Below, one piece after another: positions 1-7,670 of a DNA stretch of 64,000 nucleotides (its first letter is position 1; every line of letters starts with the position of its first letter). The notes beneath the pieces are model-generated. The model made no database searches, had not been told where the DNA came from, and saw only the letters and a program-made list of their open reading frames with translations. The stretch lies in NCBI GenBank assembly GCA_013360215.1, contig JABWCP010000008.1, positions 62,001 to 126,000 on the forward strand, in the 5' to 3' direction. The translations under genes and the position numbers were made by a program. The stretch is from a bacterium (GTDB taxonomy: Bacteria; CLD3; SB21).

Positions 1-59
1 ACCGGAACTCCTGACCGAAGTAGTCTGATCAGATAATTTTCTCTCGCGGAGACGCAAAG
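1..59. repeat. Long direct repeat, copy 1 (left end of GxxExxY unit)
   Basis: These 59 bases recur at 608-666 with one mismatch (position 10 against 617). The last 18 bases (42-59, TCTCGCGGAGACGCAAAG) are the shared end motif of a repeat family that also occurs at 45478 and 49261 with a single G-to-A change. The copy begins at base 1, so the repeat may continue outside the window. Confidence 0.9.
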
Positions 60-559
60 AAGCTGTATCAAACAAACTTTTTTTGATGCTATACAGATAA
101 AAAGGTTGTTTTTTATTGATCAATGAAATACCTGAAAACGCTATTTCAACACAAATAATAGATGCTTGTTTTAAAATACATTCTACATTGGGACCAGGAT
201 TACTCGAATCGGTTTATGAGAACATTTTGTGTTACGAGTTAGATAAGAGGAATCTTCATTTTGAAAGACAAAAAACGATTCCTCTGCGCTATGAAAACAT
301 GCAATTTGAATCGGCACTTCGCTTAGATTTAATTGTAGAAAATAAAGTTATCGTCGAAATTAAATCGGTAGAAACAGTTTTACCTTTACACAAAAAACAA
401 TTGCTGACTTATCTGAAAATTTCAGGTTATAAACTGGGCTTGCTGGTGAATTTCAATTCGGCGTTAATCAAAGACGGTATAACAAGAATCGCTAATAACT
501 TGTAACTTGGTTCATTATGCTCGCTTATAAACTCCTTTTTTTCTTTGCGACTTTGCGAG
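42..559. mobile_element. Putative repeat-bounded unit carrying the GxxExxY gene
   Basis: The left end (42-59) and right end (542-559, TCTTTGCGACTTTGCGAG) are imperfect inverted repeats matching at 15 of 18 positions when one is reverse-complemented. Between them lies only the GxxExxY gene. The right end including its leading T-run (534-559) matches 691-716 of the neighbouring short unit at 23 of 26 positions. That both ends are conserved in a copy without a gene indicates a discrete unit. No transposase is present, so movement would have to be in trans or through the GxxExxY protein; this is inference. Confidence 0.55.
116..505 (+). CDS. GxxExxY family protein
   Basis: This 129-residue protein is the full usual length of the GxxExxY family. 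The signature is at G28-E31-Y34. A PD-(D/E)xK-like core follows: D71, then E81-I-K83 in a beta-hairpin context, which suggests a small nuclease fold; activity in this family is not established. The start is TTG at 116, because the nearby ATG at 124 is out of frame and no in-frame ATG precedes the conserved helix; there is no clear ribosome binding site. The gene lies alone between imperfect inverted ends (42-59 and 542-559). A gene-less copy of the same unit follows at 649-716, so the gene is probably cargo or driver of a mobile repeat. Family call is firm; function is unknown. Confidence 0.85.
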   Translation: MINEIPENAISTQIIDACFKIHSTLGPGLLESVYENILCYELDKRNLHFERQKTIPLRYENMQFESALRLDLIVENKVIVEIKSVETVLPLHKKQLLTYLKISGYKLGLLVNFNSALIKDGITRIANNL

Positions 560-607
560 TAAATATTTGAAATATGACTCTTATTCAACTAAACAACCAA
601 TGCCGCG

Positions 608-716
608 ACCGGAACTGCTGACCGAAGTAGTCTGATCAGATAATTTTCTCTCGCGGAGACGCAAAGTACACGACGTCGTTCCGGTTTGTACCTTTTTTTC
701 ATCGCGTCTTTGCGAG
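608..716. repeat. Gene-less copy of the GxxExxY repeat unit
   Basis: 608-666 repeats 1-59 with one mismatch, and 691-716 repeats 534-559 with three. Only 24 bases separate them, so this copy has both ends but no gene. It resembles a miniature derivative of the unit at 42-559. It sits directly upstream of the SDR gene at 735 and may contribute to that gene's leader. Confidence 0.75.
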
Positions 717-734
717 CAAACACTATGAATAGAC

Positions 735-1523
735 ATGAATCTCAATCTGCAAAATAAAACCGCCTTAGTATGCGGCAGTACGCAAGGCATCGGTAAAGCC
801 GCCGCAATGGCGCTGGCCGGTCTCGGTGCGCGAATCATACTTTGTGCACGTAACGCCGAGGCGTTGGAAAGTGTAAAAAACGAACTGCCCCAACCGGCTT
901 CGGCGCACCATACTTATCTGGTGGCAGATTTTTCAAAACCGGAGACGCTTCAGCGAATCCTCCATACGTTTACCGAAAAATCAGGCCCGATACACATTCT
1001 CGTCAATAATACCGGCGGTCCCGCGGGCGGCCCGATCGCGGATGCAGCGACCGATGCGTTTGAGCAAACCTTTCGCCAGCATTTGATTTGCAATCACATC
1101 CTCGCACAAGCGGTAATCCCCGGTATGAAATCATCGGGTTTTGGTCGCATCATCAATGTGATCTCGACTTCCGTCAAACAACCGCTCAAAGGTTTAGGTG
1201 TATCCAATACCATTCGCGCCGCGGTGGCCAACTGGGCGAAGACACTATCGGTCGAACTTGCTCCGTTTGGAATAACGGTAAATAACGTTTTGCCCGGAGC
1301 CACCCTCACACAACGCTTGACCACTCTCATCGCCAACCGCGCCAAACAAAGCGGTCGCCCGGAAGAGGCGATTCAAAAAGAAATGGTGACCGAAATTCCC
1401 GCCGGACGCCTTGGGCAAGCAGAAGATATTGCTGCCGCCATCGCTTTCCTCGCCTCACCCGCGGCCGGATATATCAATGGTATCAATCTGCCCGTGGATG
1501 GCGGAAGAACGGGATGCTTATAA
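735..1523 (+). CDS. SDR family oxidoreductase with atypical active site
   Basis: This 262-residue protein has a complete Rossmann fold. The nucleotide-binding motif is GSTQGIG at residues 14-20, followed by the NNTGG variant of NNAG and a C-terminal PVDGG segment. The usual YxxxK catalytic pair is missing: the aligned stretch reads S157-N-T-I-R161. Some beta-ketoacyl-reductase-like SDR subfamilies share this change, so the protein may be a divergent reductase rather than a dead one. It heads a run of close genes (SUFU protein 3 nt downstream, hydroxylase, aldehyde dehydrogenase, RidA). SDRs of this type often accompany the lower kynurenine pathway in Bacteroidota; substrate cannot be read from sequence. 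Confidence 0.85.
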   Translation: MNLNLQNKTALVCGSTQGIGKAAAMALAGLGARIILCARNAEALESVKNELPQPASAHHTYLVADFSKPETLQRILHTFTEKSGPIHILVNNTGGPAGGPIADAATDAFEQTFRQHLICNHILAQAVIPGMKSSGFGRIINVISTSVKQPLKGLGVSNTIRAAVANWAKTLSVELAPFGITVNNVLPGATLTQRLTTLIANRAKQSGRPEEAIQKEMVTEIPAGRLGQAEDIAAAIAFLASPAAGYINGINLPVDGGRTGCL

Positions 1524-1526
1524 ATC

Positions 1527-2111
1527 ATGATCTCCGCGCCTGAACCCTCCGAGCTGCTACGTAAAGTTTTCGCTGCGCATACGGAAAATTACGGTGACCC
1601 CGATGTACAGTTTCGCTTCGATCAGCAAAATTCAACGCTGACCGCGCTCAACTACCTTGACGTGTTTGTTTGGGAACCGACGGAAGAAATCCCCATGACG
1701 ACGTTTTCCACCATAGGTATGGCTGAACGTGCAATGCCGGAATGTCCGCATCGCGCCGAAATTCACTGGACACTGCGCGGTAAACTGACGGAAGCACAAG
1801 AGGAAGAAGCCGCTGTTTTTTTACTTAACCTTGCCGCGCTGCCTTTTGTTAAAAATACTTTTTTAGATCATTGGCATGTATTACCCAACCTCAGAATTCC
1901 CCATTTTGGCGGTTGCTCGGCCGGATTGATGCACCCTTCGTTTGTGGATGGCGGCTGGGATCACATGCACGCCGAAAATACCATCGTAAAATTTCTTAAT
2001 TTTGTCCCGCTGACGCAAAGCGAATTAGACATGGCGCGTACGATGGGGGTTCGTCGTATGCTTAATGCGTTGTATGAAAGTCAGACGGATATTTTTTCCG
2101 ATCGAATGTAA
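1527..2111 (+). CDS. Suppressor-of-fused (SUFU) domain protein
   Basis: This 194-residue soluble protein has no signal peptide. The pattern of the middle and C-terminal half (PMTTFSTIGMAERAMP, HWTLRG, then VKFLNFVPLT and a closing IDIF-like segment read as TDIFSDR) resembles bacterial SUFU-domain proteins. Their role is poorly known; some are immunity proteins in polymorphic toxin systems, but no toxin gene is next to this one. The ATG lies 3 nt after the SDR stop and the next gene begins 12 nt downstream, so it is co-transcribed with catabolic genes. Assignment rests on pattern recognition and is moderate. Confidence 0.6.
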   Translation: MISAPEPSELLRKVFAAHTENYGDPDVQFRFDQQNSTLTALNYLDVFVWEPTEEIPMTTFSTIGMAERAMPECPHRAEIHWTLRGKLTEAQEEEAAVFLLNLAALPFVKNTFLDHWHVLPNLRIPHFGGCSAGLMHPSFVDGGWDHMHAENTIVKFLNFVPLTQSELDMARTMGVRRMLNALYESQTDIFSDRM

Positions 2112-2123
2112 CAGGGAACGCTC

Positions 2124-3008
2124 ATGGAAGAACTGCTTCAGATCGTTTCAGACGCCTACACGGGTTATTCCAATTATCTTTACATGGAAATGACAGGGGC
2201 CTCCGTCCCTTGGTATCGTAATTATTTCTACGGTCTGATCGCAATTTCCCTTGTCGTATGGGCATTTGAAATCATCATCCCGTGGCGTAAAAATCAGCCC
2301 GTGTTTCGCCGCGATTTTTGGCTCGATGGTTTTTATATGTTTTTTAATTTTTTTTTGTTTTCACTGATCGCGTACAACGCTTTATCCAATGTATGCGTCG
2401 TATGGCTGGATCGCGGATTGGAAACTATCGGCGTCGGCAGTCTGTCTTTTATTAAAGTAAACACATGGCCGGTATGGCTACAGTACATACTTATGTTTGT
2501 CGTGGCGGATTTTATTCAGTGGAATATACACCGCTTACTGCACCGCGTTCCGTGGCTTTGGGAATTTCACAAACTGCATCACTCGGTTAAAGAAATGGGA
2601 TTTGCGGCGCATTTGCGGTTTCACTGGATGGAAACAGTGATTTACAAATCGCTTCAGTATATACCCCTCGCTTTTTTTGGTTTTGGGTTGACGGATTTTT
2701 TTATGCTGCACATGATTGCACTTGCGATCGGGCATCTCAATCATGCCAATATTGCATGGACGTGGGGTCCGCTCAGGTGGCTGCTCAATAGCCCGGCTAT
2801 GCACATCTGGCATCACGCCAAACATCTTCCGGGATCGTATCCGTATGGCGTCAATTTTGGATTATCACTGAGCGTATGGGACTATCTTTTTAAGACGGCA
2901 TACATACCGCATGACGGGCGCGATATCGAACTTGGTTTTGAAAATGAAGAACCTTTCCCGCGCGGCTTCTTTAAACAAGTAATATATCCCGTCGGCAAAC
3001 AAAATTGA
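2124..3008 (+). CDS. Sterol desaturase / fatty acid hydroxylase family protein
   Basis: This is a 294-residue integral membrane di-iron oxygenase. Hydrophobic segments lie near residues 30-50, 65-90 and 110-130, and again around 180-205. The histidine boxes of the superfamily are present: H136-R-L-L-H140, H149-K-L-H-H153 and H227-I-W-H-H231. These ligate the two irons. Family members hydroxylate or desaturate lipids and carotenoids at the membrane; the substrate is unknown here. ATG follows an AGGGAACGCTC leader 12 nt after the SUFU gene. Length is normal for the family. Confidence 0.88.
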   Translation: MEELLQIVSDAYTGYSNYLYMEMTGASVPWYRNYFYGLIAISLVVWAFEIIIPWRKNQPVFRRDFWLDGFYMFFNFFLFSLIAYNALSNVCVVWLDRGLETIGVGSLSFIKVNTWPVWLQYILMFVVADFIQWNIHRLLHRVPWLWEFHKLHHSVKEMGFAAHLRFHWMETVIYKSLQYIPLAFFGFGLTDFFMLHMIALAIGHLNHANIAWTWGPLRWLLNSPAMHIWHHAKHLPGSYPYGVNFGLSLSVWDYLFKTAYIPHDGRDIELGFENEEPFPRGFFKQVIYPVGKQN

Positions 3009-3109
3009 AATCTGTACGCATCACGCATCTGTACCTTAAAGAAGTGATTTTACTAAGCGACCGTATCCGATGGATTTTTTTTTTACTATGCTAACCAACC
3101 GTGATTTTT

Positions 3110-4552
3110 ATGAAAACTATTTCGAACTACATTGACGGAAAACTCCAACCCGCACTAAGCGGAAAAACTTTGGATAACTATGAACCGGCGGTGGGCGCCG
3201 TTTATGGTACGATACCGGACAGCGATGAGCGCGATGTCGCGATGGCCGTTGATGCGGCGGAAAAAGCTTTTCCTGCGTGGTCTTTGACGCCCGCCGAACA
3301 GCGTGCGCGGTTACTTTTCAAACTTTCGGAACTGATCGATCGGGATATGGAAAAACTTGTCCGCGCCGAATCCATAGACAACGGTAAGCCGCTGGCCCTT
3401 GCGCGCGCGATGGACATACCGCGGGCTTCGAGTAACTTTTATTATTTTGCTTCGGCAATCCTTCAGTTTTCCAGCGAAGCGCATGCGATGGAAAATACGG
3501 CGATCAATTATACTTTGCGTCAGCCGATCGGTGTCGTGGGCTGCATTTCACCGTGGAATCTGCCGTTGTATCTTTTTACCTGGAAAATCGCCCCGGCGCT
3601 GGCGGCGGGAAATTGTGTGGTGGCCAAGCCGTCGGAGATAACACCGATGACTGCATTTATGCTGTCTGAATTAGCCATCGAAGCGGGGTTTCCTAAAGGC
3701 GTACTGAATATCGTTCACGGTCTTGGTCCGAAAGTAGGCGCAGCAATCACGACACACCCCGCGATCACGGCAATTTCTTTTACCGGCGGCACGAAAACCG
3801 GCGCCGAGATTGCCCGTGTGGCCGCACCGGTATTTAAAAAACTTTCGCTCGAACTGGGCGGTAAAAATCCCAACATCATATTTGATGACTGCGATTACGA
3901 TGAAATGCTGACGCAAACCATGCGCTCTTCTTTTGTCAATCAGGGGCAAATCTGTTTATGCGGTTCGCGCCTATTGGTCCAACGCGGGATATACGATCGT
4001 TTTCTCAAAGATTTTTCCGTGCGCACCAAAAAACTCGTGGTCGGCGACCCCTTGGACGAATCCACGCAACAAGGGGCGATCGTATCGCAAGCGCACATGG
4101 AAAAAATATTATATCACATTGACCTTGCACAAAAAGAAGGTGGACGCATCGTGACGGGCGGTCATCCCGTAAAATTATCCGGCCGCTGTGCCAACGGTTG
4201 GTTCATCGAGCCGACGATCATCGAAGGTTTGGGCGCCCAATGCCGCACCAATCAGGAAGAAATTTTCGGCCCCGTCGTGACCGTGATGCCGTTTGACACT
4301 GAAGAAGAAGCGTTAGCACTGGCCAATAGTACTTCGTACGGACTGGCCTCCACCATATGGACCCGCGACCTGCAGCGTGCGCATCGTATCGGCGGCGCGA
4401 TCAAGTCCGGCATCGTATGGGTCAACTGCTGGCTGTTGCGCGACTTGCGTACGCCCTTCGGCGGTGTCAAAAATTCCGGCGTCGGACGCGAAGGCGGTTT
4501 CGAAGCCCTGCGCTTTTTTACGGAAACAAAGAATGTGTGTGTGAAGATTTAG
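3110..4552 (+). CDS. Aldehyde dehydrogenase, 2-aminomuconate/2-hydroxymuconate semialdehyde type
   Basis: This 480-residue NAD-dependent aldehyde dehydrogenase contains the oxyanion-hole segment SPWNLPL, catalytic Glu in LELGGKNPN, and catalytic Cys in NQGQICLCGSRL. The C-terminal NCWLLRDLRTPFGG and SGVGREGG segments are typical of the semialdehyde dehydrogenases that oxidise 2-aminomuconate or 2-hydroxymuconate semialdehyde. I chose ATG at 3110 over an in-frame GTG at 3101. The gene ends where an S23-type insertion begins, and a RidA-type deaminase follows, which fits consecutive steps of tryptophan/kynurenine breakdown. The ring-opening dioxygenase and decarboxylase are not in the window. 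Confidence 0.88.
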   Translation: MKTISNYIDGKLQPALSGKTLDNYEPAVGAVYGTIPDSDERDVAMAVDAAEKAFPAWSLTPAEQRARLLFKLSELIDRDMEKLVRAESIDNGKPLALARAMDIPRASSNFYYFASAILQFSSEAHAMENTAINYTLRQPIGVVGCISPWNLPLYLFTWKIAPALAAGNCVVAKPSEITPMTAFMLSELAIEAGFPKGVLNIVHGLGPKVGAAITTHPAITAISFTGGTKTGAEIARVAAPVFKKLSLELGGKNPNIIFDDCDYDEMLTQTMRSSFVNQGQICLCGSRLLVQRGIYDRFLKDFSVRTKKLVVGDPLDESTQQGAIVSQAHMEKILYHIDLAQKEGGRIVTGGHPVKLSGRCANGWFIEPTIIEGLGAQCRTNQEEIFGPVVTVMPFDTEEEALALANSTSYGLASTIWTRDLQRAHRIGGAIKSGIVWVNCWLLRDLRTPFGGVKNSGVGREGGFEALRFFTETKNVCVKI

Positions 4553-5030
4553 AATTTAGAATTTCGGATCGTTGATTTTCGAACGTTTACAAAATACACA
4601 TAGTTTTATGAATTCGACGGACTTTAAGTTAAGAACAAAAGATTTTGCAAAACGTGTTATCGCCGTATGCCGGGCATTACCTCCCAATCGCGAATCACAG
4701 TTGATACAACGCCAATTGTTCCGATCGGGAACATCCGTCGGAGCGAATTACCGTGAAGCCTGCAGAGCACGATCTACGGCTGAATTTATAGCGAAATTAG
4801 GTATCGTAGAAGCCGAAGCCGACGAAACACTGTACTGGCTGGAACTTATTGCAGAACTGGAATTACTTCCTAAAATTAAACTCAAACAGCTAATTATCGA
4901 AAATCACGAGATCATCGCTATGGCAGTTGCGTCAATTAAAACATTAAAACAAAACAAAACGGGAGATACAAAAACCGACACTCCCCAATCCCCAATCCCA
5001 AATCCTAAATCGGGAATCCTGAATTCCTCC
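4549..5030 (+). mobile_element. S23/IVS-type four-helix-bundle insertion in the 5' end of ridA
   Basis: The stretch between the dehydrogenase stop and the first RidA-like residues encodes a four-helix-bundle protein and has AT-rich repeated ends. The left end reads TTAGAATTTAGAATTTCGGA at 4551-4570. The right end (about 4981-5027) is a series of CCCAATC/AAATCCTAAATC/GAATCC words that reverse-complement to similar GATTTAGGATT units. Such imperfect inverted ends are the hallmark of intervening sequences first described in 23S rRNA genes. Exact boundaries are uncertain by about 20 bases. Confidence 0.6.
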
Positions 5031-5423
5031 AAAGCACCGGAACCGGTCGGCCTGTATCCGCATGCGCGGCGCGTGGGCAATCTATTATTCCTTTCGGGCG
5101 TCGGACCGCGAGAACGCGGGAAAAAAACCATCCCCGGCGTTACACTGGATGCCAAAGGTAATATCAAAAAATACGATATCGCCAAACAATGTCATTCCGT
5201 GTTTCGCAATATACGCTATATCCTTGAAGATGCCGGTTCGTCCTGGGATAATATCGTGGACGTCACGGTTTTTCTGACCAACATGAAAGACGATTTCCCG
5301 ATTTATAATAAAATTTACGCGGAATATTTTAAAAACAATAAACCCTGCCGCACGACGCTGGAGATCAACGCGCTGCCTACACCCATCGCGATCGAACTTA
5401 AAGTCATCGCAACAATTGATTAG
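4608..5423 (+). CDS. In-frame fusion: S23-type four-helix-bundle protein + RidA family (aminomuconate deaminase-like)
   Basis: Residues 1 to about 120 of 271 form a four-helix-bundle (S23/IVS, Avd-like) protein: DFKLRTKDFAKRVI, then QLFRSGTSVGANYREA and the AEADETLYWLELIAE helix. A low-complexity linker rich in T, P and S follows, encoded by the insertion's right end. From about residue 136 a complete RidA/YjgF domain runs to the end, beginning SSKAPEPVGLYPHARR, with LFLSGVGPR and the ligand-binding Arg in CRTTLEI. RidA proteins of this type act as 2-aminomuconate deaminases or imine hydrolases, which fits the upstream dehydrogenase. I chose ATG 4608 over an in-frame TTG at 4572. The RidA part has no ATG of its own, so it can only be made as the fusion. 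Whether the linker is cleaved is unknown. Confidence 0.85.
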   Translation: MNSTDFKLRTKDFAKRVIAVCRALPPNRESQLIQRQLFRSGTSVGANYREACRARSTAEFIAKLGIVEAEADETLYWLELIAELELLPKIKLKQLIIENHEIIAMAVASIKTLKQNKTGDTKTDTPQSPIPNPKSGILNSSKAPEPVGLYPHARRVGNLLFLSGVGPRERGKKTIPGVTLDAKGNIKKYDIAKQCHSVFRNIRYILEDAGSSWDNIVDVTVFLTNMKDDFPIYNKIYAEYFKNNKPCRTTLEINALPTPIAIELKVIATID

Positions 5424-5495
5424 TTGAGATGGTAACTTTAAAGGCTACCGTGCGTAAAACGATACATTAAAACTCTATTAGTGAGAGAGCACTGC

Positions 5496-7031
5496 ATGAA
5501 AAAATTCATTTCGCCCTTACGCATTCTTTGGTTTTGCGTGTTAGCACCGATGCTTCCGGCCCAGACCAAACTGGATACGGATAGTCTTTCCCGTTATGCA
5601 AACGCCGCGCTCGCGCAGTGGAATGTACCCGGGATGGCCATTTCCGTCGTACTCAACGACTCGATGATTTACGCCAAAGGCTTCGGTGTAAAAACCGTCG
5701 GAAAAAATGATCCCGTAGATGCCAATACTAATTTTTCGATAGCCTCGCTAACTAAAGCCATGACGGCGGCGAGTATGGGCATTCTGGTGGATGAGGGCCG
5801 AGTCCGTTGGGATGACCCGATGTCCAACTATCTTCCGGAATTTAAAATGTACGACCCTTACGTCACGCAGTCCATGACCATCCGTGATTTATTGTGCCAT
5901 CGGAGCGGTTTGGAAACATTTAGCGGCGATCTGGTGTGGTATGGTACTCATTATGACCGTTCGGAAGTGCTACGCCGGGCAAGATATTTGCAACCCAAAT
6001 ATGGTTTCCGTGCCAAATACGGTTATCAAAATATCATGTATCTCGCCGCAGGAGAAGTCGTAGGACGCGTATCCGGTAAAGGTTGGGATGATTTTATTCG
6101 TGAACGTATTTTTATCCCTCTGGGTATGACCCGGACGATTACACGTTTTGCCGATATCCACACGATGACCAATCTTGCTACGCCGCATGCGATCGTGGAT
6201 TTCAAACCCGTGCCTGTCGAATATCGTAATTGGGATAACGTCGCACCGATGGGCTCCACCGTTTCCAATGTGGTAGATATGGCACAGTGGATGCGCCTCC
6301 AGTTGGGACGCGGCACTTACGAAGGGCGCACTATTTATAGTGCCGCCGTCGCGCGTGAAATGTGGCAACCGCATACGCTGATGGATATTTCAGAAAATGG
6401 AGAACGCGCTATGCCGTCCCGGCATTTTTTAGCCTATGGTTTAGGCTGGACTATGCACGACTACCACGGTAAAAAAATTCTAACTCACTCCGGCGGTGCC
6501 GACGGTATGGTTTCACGGCTGGTTCTTATCCCCGAAGACCGTTTCGGTTTTGTGATACTCACCAATAGTATTAACGGGCTCACCACACCGATGATCTATC
6601 ACATCATAGATATGCACTTGGGTAAAAACGAAAAAGACTGGGATGCTTTTTATTGGGAATTCAATAAACGCGCCGAACTGAAAGAAATTGCCGATAGAAA
6701 AAAGACCGACAGTCTGCGCGTGAAAAACACCAAACCGACGCTCAAAGCCGAAGCGTATGCCGGTATTTACGGCGGAGAACTCTATGGTGACGTCGAAGTC
6801 AAAACGGAAAAAGACAAACTGACGATTCGATTTTTGCCGACGTCCACTTTCACCGGAACGCTCACGCATTGGCACTACGACACGTTTCAGATCACGCTTC
6901 AGGATAAAAATCTACCGACCGGATTTGCCACCTTTACGTTGGATGCCACCGGCAAACCGGATGAACTGAAAATTGACATCCCCAACCCGGATTTTGATTT
7001 TACGGAATTGAAATTGAAACGAAAGAAATAA
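5496..7031 (+). CDS. Serine hydrolase, beta-lactamase/PBP4-like fold, exported
   Basis: A signal peptide occupies residues 1-23 (KK, hydrophobic core, PAQ cleavage). The class C beta-lactamase-like domain has S84-L-T-K87 (nucleophile and base), Y177-Q-N179, and H331-S-G-G334 in place of KTG. A C-terminal beta-rich domain of about 100 residues (from EAYAGIYGG) resembles the DUF3471/lipocalin-like tail found on such hydrolases. Substrates may be peptidoglycan peptides, D-amino-acid peptides or esters. ATG at 5496 gives a better signal peptide than the in-frame GTG at 5481. It stands alone on the plus strand, and the next gene has its own promoter-like sequence. Confidence 0.9.
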   Translation: MKKFISPLRILWFCVLAPMLPAQTKLDTDSLSRYANAALAQWNVPGMAISVVLNDSMIYAKGFGVKTVGKNDPVDANTNFSIASLTKAMTAASMGILVDEGRVRWDDPMSNYLPEFKMYDPYVTQSMTIRDLLCHRSGLETFSGDLVWYGTHYDRSEVLRRARYLQPKYGFRAKYGYQNIMYLAAGEVVGRVSGKGWDDFIRERIFIPLGMTRTITRFADIHTMTNLATPHAIVDFKPVPVEYRNWDNVAPMGSTVSNVVDMAQWMRLQLGRGTYEGRTIYSAAVAREMWQPHTLMDISENGERAMPSRHFLAYGLGWTMHDYHGKKILTHSGGADGMVSRLVLIPEDRFGFVILTNSINGLTTPMIYHIIDMHLGKNEKDWDAFYWEFNKRAELKEIADRKKTDSLRVKNTKPTLKAEAYAGIYGGELYGDVEVKTEKDKLTIRFLPTSTFTGTLTHWHYDTFQITLQDKNLPTGFATFTLDATGKPDELKIDIPNPDFDFTELKLKRKK

Positions 7032-7050
7032 GCCCGTACCGGTTTTTAGG

Positions 7051-7079
7051 TTGACATAACGGTACTTAGCGTTTATTTT
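7051..7079 (+). promoter_or_regulatory. Sigma70-like promoter before the acetyltransferase gene
   Basis: TTGACA at 7051-7056 and TATTTT at 7074-7079 are separated by exactly 17 bases. The gene's ATG is at 7088, only 8 bases after the -10-like box, so a transcript from here would be nearly leaderless. Confidence 0.4.
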
Positions 7080-7087
7080 GCGCGGCG

Positions 7088-7618
7088 ATGGAATCTCCGA
7101 TCATAACTGAAACGCCGCGTCTGTTGATTCGCCCCATGCACACATCGGATGCGGAAATGTTCTTTGATTTATTCGGCTCCGCGGAAACGCTGATCCATTT
7201 TCCGCGTGCGTACACCCGTGACGAAGTGCATCGGTTGATCCGTCGCCAGCAAGAACGCTACACATCACGCGGTTATGGCCTCTGGACTTTGGTGGCGCGC
7301 GACTCCGGAGAGATTATCGGGGATTGCGGGTTGATACCTCAGCGCGTCGATGCATGCGAGGAAGTAGAACTGGCTTACCATCTCCGCAAAAAATTTTGGC
7401 ATCAGGGTTATGCCACGGAAGCCGGTGCCGCGGTCATCACATGGGTCGAAGCCCATAACCATGCCGCTTCGCTCATCGCACTGATCAGGCCCGAAAATGT
7501 ACCCAGCCGCCATGTTGCGGAACGGCTCGGCTTTAAAAAAGACACGACGATTTTTCACGCCGGACTGCTGCATGACGTATTTCGTCGTGCGATAGTCCCA
7601 CAGCCGGTGAGCGTATAA
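7088..7618 (+). CDS. GNAT family N-acetyltransferase (RimJ/RimL type)
   Basis: At 176 residues this is standard length. It begins with the ETPRLLIRPMH strand typical of RimJ/RimL-like proteins. The acetyl-CoA binding turn is around KFWHQGYATEAGAAVI (about residues 98-113), and the closing segment VPSRHVAERLGFKK is characteristic of the family. RimJ/RimL relatives acetylate ribosomal proteins, but most members act on unknown amines. It stands between a hydrolase and cysS with separate intergenic regions, so no pathway link is seen. Confidence 0.88.
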   Translation: MESPIITETPRLLIRPMHTSDAEMFFDLFGSAETLIHFPRAYTRDEVHRLIRRQQERYTSRGYGLWTLVARDSGEIIGDCGLIPQRVDACEEVELAYHLRKKFWHQGYATEAGAAVITWVEAHNHAASLIALIRPENVPSRHVAERLGFKKDTTIFHAGLLHDVFRRAIVPQPVSV

Positions 7619-7670
7619 TTTTTTGACATAATATTATTGCATTATCCATTTTATACCCGATACAACACCC

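Noticed and set aside
7623-7657. TTGACA near 7623 as promoter for cysS
   Set aside because: The nearest TATA-like box is about 22-23 bases away, too far for a standard sigma70 promoter.
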